A stretch of DNA of 62,033 nt from an uncultured Erysipelotrichaceae bacterium (GTDB lineage Bacteria > Bacillota_I > Bacilli_A > RF39 > UBA660). The DNA lies in NCBI GenBank assembly GCA_948444795.1, contig CAOJUX010000004.1, positions 1 through 62,033 of the forward strand, written 5' to 3'. A program made the position numbers and the translations under genes. This document shows, in pieces, positions 58,160-62,033 of the stretch (its first letter is position 1; every line of letters begins with the position of its first letter). A model generated the notes under the pieces. That model did not search any database. It was not told the DNA's origin and saw only the letters and a program-made list of their open reading frames with translations.

Positions 58160-58571
58160 TTAAAACCTCCTATTCTTTTAATCTATTTATATATAATGAC
58201 ACAATATTTAAATTAAACTAGTATCTTTACTTATTTTTTAGTTACAAATTACTATTTTTGCATCACTTTGATTTAGGTGTTTTAATAGTAGATAAAAAAA
58301 AGAATTATAAAATTATAGATTTTCTATAACAAATGGCTAATGCTAAATACTTGGTATATTTCTTCAATATTAAATACTACTTTCAATTATATAAGTTAAC
58401 GACATTTCTTTTAGGAATATATATTTAATCTGTCACAAATTTGTTAAAGAAATTAAAAATAAAAGATACTTTTTTATCTTTATTACATACTTATTATATC
58501 ATATTTTTTTATAAAATTAAAGACTTGTGTTTAATATTGTAATGTGTAAAATGTTATATTGAGGTGACTGT
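58160..58571. other. AT-rich intergenic stretch
   Basis: About 410 bases without a credible gene. A hairpin (AAAGATA, TATCTTT) lies at about 58463-58482. I see nothing else that can be named. Confidence 0.5.
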
Positions 58572-60296
58572 GTGAAAGAGTTTAAAAAAAATATTAAATT
58601 TGTATGGAGATATTCAAAAAGTGAGAAAAAAAGGATAATTATATATTTTATTCTTAGTTTATTTAATATTGTTACAAGTATAGTTTATCCTTTTATTTCA
58701 GCAAAGATTATAGTTAATTTAACTGGCAATAATATTGAACAATTTATATATATGGGAGGTATATTATTATCAGCATATTTAATTGGGGATACAGTAAGTT
58801 ATTTTAAAAGTAAATTGTATGAAAAAATATTTAGGCAAATATATATAAATATTCAATCAAATTTAGGAGCAGAAATATTACAATTAAATAATAAAACATT
58901 GGAAGAAAATGGATCAGGTATGTTTATTCAAAGGTTAGTGGGGGATACAAGAAATATATCTTCAATATTTACAGATTTAAATAAATATATAAATGGAGTT
59001 ATATCAAATATAGGGGTACTGGGGACATATTTTATTTTAAGCAAAGCAATGTTTATATTTGTTTTAGTCACTTTTACAATTAGACTACTAATTGAAATAT
59101 TAAGAATTAACACTTATAACAAAAATGATAAAGAATATAGAAAAAGTAACGATGCTATGACTGGATTTACTAGTGAAATAGTACGTGGTGCAGAAGATAT
59201 TAAAATGCTAAATGGGGAAGAAAGTTTCTTAAAGGAATTAAGAAATAAATTTGAAAAACTAAATATAGAACGATATAAAATGGAAAATACGAATTTATCA
59301 TATTTAATAGTTAGATGGTACTGGGCTAATATTTCTTATTTTTTAATGATTTTAATAATTGGTTTATCTATTAAATCTGGCTCAATTACTATTGCAGTTG
59401 GAGTTGTAATATTTAATTTTGAAAATAGATACAATAATTTAGTTCAAAATATTATAGGGTTTCACGAACTGATGAAAAAATTTAATCTATCTGCTACAAG
59501 AATATTTGATATTTTTGAAGATAGCAAATATGAAAAAGAAGTATTTGGAGAAAAACATTTAAGTAATGTGAATGGCAATTTCGAATTTGAAAATGTATCA
59601 TTTAAATATGACCAAAATAAAGTGCTTAAAAATTGTAATTTAAAAGTAAATGCAAATGAAACTGTTGCATTTGTAGGAAAAAGTGGTGCTGGTAAAACTA
59701 CTATTTTTAATCTTTTATGTAAAATGTATGATAACTATGAAGGTACAATAACAATTGATGGGATTAATATTAAAGAATTAGACAAGGATTCTATTAGAGG
59801 AAACATAACAATTGTAAGCCAAAATCCATATATTTTTAATATGAGTATTAAAGATAATTTAAGACTTGTAAAACAGGATTTAACTGATAAAGAAATGAAA
59901 AATGCATGTAAAATGGCATGTTTAGATGATTATATAGAATCATTACCTAATAAATATGATACTATTGTAGGTGAAGGTGGAATTACATTATCTGGAGGAC
60001 AAAAACAAAGGTTAGCAATAGCAAGAGCGTTTGTCCAAAAAACAGAAATAATATTATTTGATGAAGCCACAAGTGCACTAGACAATGAAACTCAAGCAAA
60101 AATACAACAGGCTATAGATAATTTACAAAAGGAATATACAATTTTAATTATTGCTCATAGACTATCAACAATACAAAATGTAGATAGAATTTTAATGCTT
60201 GATGATGGGCAAATTATCGCAGAAGGCAATCATAGACAACTACTAAAAAGTTGTAAACAATATAAAGAATTATATGATAAAGAAATATTAGATTGA
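58572..60296 (+). CDS. ABC exporter (fused permease and ATPase)
   Basis: 574 residues. Six membrane helices (about 20-42, 57-77, 130-150, 158-176, 240-262, 268-285) and a nucleotide-binding domain with VGKSGAGKTT, SQNPYIFNMSI (Q loop), TLSGGQKQR, IILFDEATSALD and IIAHRLST. Half-transporters of this type work as dimers and export peptides, lipids or drugs. GTG start after GAGGTGA. No partner or substrate gene is adjacent; it is a single gene. Confidence 0.92.
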   Translation: MKEFKKNIKFVWRYSKSEKKRIIIYFILSLFNIVTSIVYPFISAKIIVNLTGNNIEQFIYMGGILLSAYLIGDTVSYFKSKLYEKIFRQIYINIQSNLGAEILQLNNKTLEENGSGMFIQRLVGDTRNISSIFTDLNKYINGVISNIGVLGTYFILSKAMFIFVLVTFTIRLLIEILRINTYNKNDKEYRKSNDAMTGFTSEIVRGAEDIKMLNGEESFLKELRNKFEKLNIERYKMENTNLSYLIVRWYWANISYFLMILIIGLSIKSGSITIAVGVVIFNFENRYNNLVQNIIGFHELMKKFNLSATRIFDIFEDSKYEKEVFGEKHLSNVNGNFEFENVSFKYDQNKVLKNCNLKVNANETVAFVGKSGAGKTTIFNLLCKMYDNYEGTITIDGINIKELDKDSIRGNITIVSQNPYIFNMSIKDNLRLVKQDLTDKEMKNACKMACLDDYIESLPNKYDTIVGEGGITLSGGQKQRLAIARAFVQKTEIILFDEATSALDNETQAKIQQAIDNLQKEYTILIIAHRLSTIQNVDRILMLDDGQIIAEGNHRQLLKSCKQYKELYDKEILD

Positions 60297-60460
60297 TATT
60301 TTATCCTCTGGTTTATAAATAGTGTCGTAGAATCATTTAGCTCATACTTAATTTTTTTATTCTATCACCACTATTTGATTTTCTTTTTTATTTACTTTTA
60401 ATTTCTAATTTTTTTGTAGTAAATTTATCATTTTAAAATTCATTTTTTCACTTAAACACT

Positions 60461-60494
60461 AAAAAAGTACCAACTTCTTTTTGAAATTGATACT
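60461..60494 (-). terminator. Terminator of tRNA-Cys
   Basis: On the minus strand AGTATCAATTTC pairs with GAAGTTGGTACT (with G-T pairs), followed by six Ts. Confidence 0.75.
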
Positions 60495-60505
60495 CTTATA
60501 TTTAA

Positions 60506-60537
60506 GTCTAAACTTTAAAAGTTTGGACAGTTTTTTT
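60506..60537 (+). terminator. Plus-strand terminator facing tRNA-Cys
   Basis: GTCTAAACTT pairs with AAGTTTGGAC, then seven Ts, stopping just before the tRNA gene. It probably ends the ABC exporter transcript. Confidence 0.75.
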
Positions 60538-60539
60538 AA

Positions 60540-60613
60540 TGGAGGGCCTAGTCGGATTTGAACCAACGATCAGGGAGTTGCAGTCCCACGCCTTACCACT
60601 TGGCTATAGACCC
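60540..60613 (-). tRNA. tRNA-Cys(GCA)
   Basis: 74 bases. Acceptor GGGTCTA pairs with TAGGCCC (one G-T), the anticodon loop CTGCAAC gives GCA, the T arm has TTCAAAT, and CCA is encoded. Confidence 0.95.
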
Positions 60614-60781
60614 AAATACAGATTTATTTTAATATACAATATTATAAATGTCAAACTATATCAATATTATATGTCAAATTTTATTATTATATTAATTATT
60701 TTTGTAAAAACATTAAAAAATATGTTGCAATCACAAAGTTATTTTGATACGATTTTTATATAATAGATGGAGATGATTATT

Positions 60782-61384
60782 TTGGAACGAAAACATACTA
60801 TATTTTTAACAGTAGTTGCTGTAGCAACATTATTAATAGTTTTAGTTGGATCAACTTTTGCTTATTTTGCTGCAACTGTGACAAAAACTGGAAGTGAAGA
60901 TGATACACAAACTGTTATAAAGACAGCATCACTTGGTATAACTTATGATGCTGGTAGTAAAGTTGTGCTCGGAACTGAAGAACAAGGTATTTTTCCTGGT
61001 GCAACTGGAGAAAATAGTTTTTCAGTATCTAATACTGGAGATTATGATACTCCTGTAGATATAACCTGGATTGAGCTTACTAATGATTTTACAGGGAATG
61101 ATTTAGTTTATACTTTGACAAGAACTGATTTAGATGGTGTTAGTAATTCACAAGTTGTAAAAGAAGAAACAGTTATACCTAAAACTGATGATGCTGATAA
61201 ATTAATTATTAAAGAAACAATACCTGCTAAAAGTGGGTATAAATATAAACTAAATGTATCATTTAAAGAAACTAATGTTGATCAAAGCGCTGATAAAGGT
61301 AAGACATTTGATGGCAAAATTAATATTGAAGTTGCAGCATCTGATAGTAAATATACTACTAATCCAAGTGACTTAAATAGCTAA
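60782..61384 (+). CDS. TasA/camelysin-like secreted surface protein, second copy
   Basis: 200 residues from a TTG that follows GGAG by 9 bases; this start gives MERKHTIFLTVVAVATLLIV, aligned with MEKKNTILLTVIAIATLLVA of the protein at 55448. The signal ends STFAYFAATV. The mature domain (PGATGENSFSVSNTGDYDTP, VSFKETNVDQSADKGKTF) is beta-rich and shows the camelysin/TasA layout. A terminator follows. Confidence 0.75.
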   Translation: MERKHTIFLTVVAVATLLIVLVGSTFAYFAATVTKTGSEDDTQTVIKTASLGITYDAGSKVVLGTEEQGIFPGATGENSFSVSNTGDYDTPVDITWIELTNDFTGNDLVYTLTRTDLDGVSNSQVVKEETVIPKTDDADKLIIKETIPAKSGYKYKLNVSFKETNVDQSADKGKTFDGKINIEVAASDSKYTTNPSDLNS

Positions 61385-61390
61385 TAACCG

Positions 61391-61421
61391 TAAAATCTAT
61401 ATTTTTATAGATTTTTTTTAT
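61391..61421 (+). terminator. Terminator of the second TasA-like gene
   Basis: AAAATCTAT pairs with ATAGATTTT, then Ts. Confidence 0.85.
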
Positions 61422-61475
61422 TGTTTAAAATAATTAGTTATGATATACTTTTGATAAGGTAAGGAGAGTCGTTTT

Positions 61476-62033
61476 ATGCAAAATGAAAATGAAAAAATAA
61501 ATGACTATCAAGAACAATATAATGAATTAATGGATGAAGAAAAAGAAAAAAAAGGTAAAAAAAGATTTATTTTGATTTTATTATTCTTTTTAATATTATT
61601 TTTCTCAATTATAGGTTTAACTTACTCTTATTATCGTAATTATACAAATATGAAAAATAATATAAAACTTAATATTGATTTAGATGGTGATGGTATTCCA
61701 GATTTAAATATTGATACTAATAATGATGGAATTTGTGATATTAATTGTGATACTAATGGAGATAATATTCCAGATTATAATATAGACTATTTTGATGATA
61801 AAATTTCTCATTTTAACATAGATACTGATGGAGATGGTATTCCAGATAAAAATCTATTAAATCAAGATCTTGATGGTGATGGTAAATGTGATTTAAACTG
61901 TGATATTGATGGAGATGGAAGACCTGATACAAATATAGATATTGATGGAGATGGGAAACCTGATTTAAATATAGATACTGATGGAGATGGGAAACCTGAT
62001 TTAAATATAGATACTGATGGAGATGGGAAACCT
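61476..62033 (+). CDS. Membrane protein with DxDxDG calcium-type repeats, cut by the window edge
   Basis: 186 codons are present and the frame is still open. The ATG follows AAGGAGAG. An acidic and basic start (1-28) precedes one membrane segment (about 29-50, FILILLFFLILFFSIIGLTY). Then come repeated units of the thrombospondin-3/EF-hand-like form DLDGDGIPDLNID, DTNGDNIPD, DTDGDGIPD, with CDxNCD pairs. The last units are near-identical 12-residue repeats. It is probably a cell-surface calcium-binding stalk. Confidence 0.85.
   Translation, partial: MQNENEKINDYQEQYNELMDEEKEKKGKKRFILILLFFLILFFSIIGLTYSYYRNYTNMKNNIKLNIDLDGDGIPDLNIDTNNDGICDINCDTNGDNIPDYNIDYFDDKISHFNIDTDGDGIPDKNLLNQDLDGDGKCDLNCDIDGDGRPDTNIDIDGDGKPDLNIDTDGDGKPDLNIDTDGDGKP
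61938..62033 (+). repeat. 36-base in-frame tandem repeat
   Basis: Two full units and a partial third of GATACTGATGGAGATGGGAA, ACCTGATTTAAATATA. The units are identical apart from one codon (ATT or ACT), and the array runs off the window. Confidence 0.9.

Noticed and set aside
60539..60763. Plus-strand open frame MEGLVGFEPTIRELQSHALP
   Set aside because: It is the antisense of tRNA-Cys, a well-known false gene; the tRNA folds perfectly on the minus strand.

Overview
The window is very AT-rich (roughly a quarter G+C by eye) and comes from a low-GC Firmicute (Bacillota). The evidence is a Bacillus-type S10-spc-alpha ribosomal protein cluster with a zinc-ribbon S14, a YolD/UvrX pair, BceAB-like transporter and two-component genes, a SleB-type cell wall hydrolase, and strong Gram-positive ribosome binding sites. 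TGG is the tryptophan codon and TGA is used as a stop, so this is the standard bacterial code and not the Mycoplasma code. MurE carries a DNPR motif, pointing to meso-diaminopimelate peptidoglycan. Reduced features (no rpmD, no extra r-protein genes, many lineage-specific membrane proteins) suggest an uncultured gut Bacilli lineage such as RF39/Erysipelotrichales relatives; that placement is inference.

Layout. 1-5.7 kb: an amidase-LysM gene cut in its last LysM repeat by a 4.38 kb serine-recombinase element. The element carries a PD-(D/E)XK-like nuclease, a zinc metallopeptidase, a small protein and the recombinase. A second recombinase tail abuts the amidase's apparently chimeric N-terminus. 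5.7-9.5 kb: SleB-like hydrolase, tRNA-Trp, a tiny ORF, murD-murE. 9.7-13.7 kb: membrane metalloprotease, double-HTH regulator, a secreted FGE/C-type-lectin-like surface protein with a hypervariable-looking C-terminus, and an HD protein. 13.7-18.9 kb: ABC transporter (ATPase, FtsX-type permease) with its response regulator and histidine kinase. 18.9-30.4 kb: SOS-controlled Y-family polymerase with YolD, hypothetical genes, cold-shock protein, a three-gene lineage-specific operon, pcrA, a nucleotidyltransferase and ligA. 30.6-34.2 kb: alpha/beta hydrolase, membrane-anchored MurF, Ddl.

34.4-48.5 kb is one long transcription unit from a consensus promoter through a leader, rpsJ to rplO, secY, adk, map, infA, rpmJ, rpsM, rpsK, rpoA and rplQ. 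rpmD is missing, and adk appears to start at an ATA codon overlapping the secY stop. 48.5-62 kb is accessory and in flux: a surface-protein gene switched out of frame by a ten-G tract, a frameshifted serine acetyltransferase, a second decayed surface paralogue, a frameshifted collagen-like gene, LysM and TasA-like secreted proteins, an ABC exporter, tRNA-Cys, and a membrane protein with expanding calcium-binding-type repeats that runs off the window.

The main points are the exact reconstruction of the element's target inside a LysM codon run, the poly-G phase-variation switch, the AUA start of adk, and a family of modular surface proteins with swapped or hypervariable C-termini.
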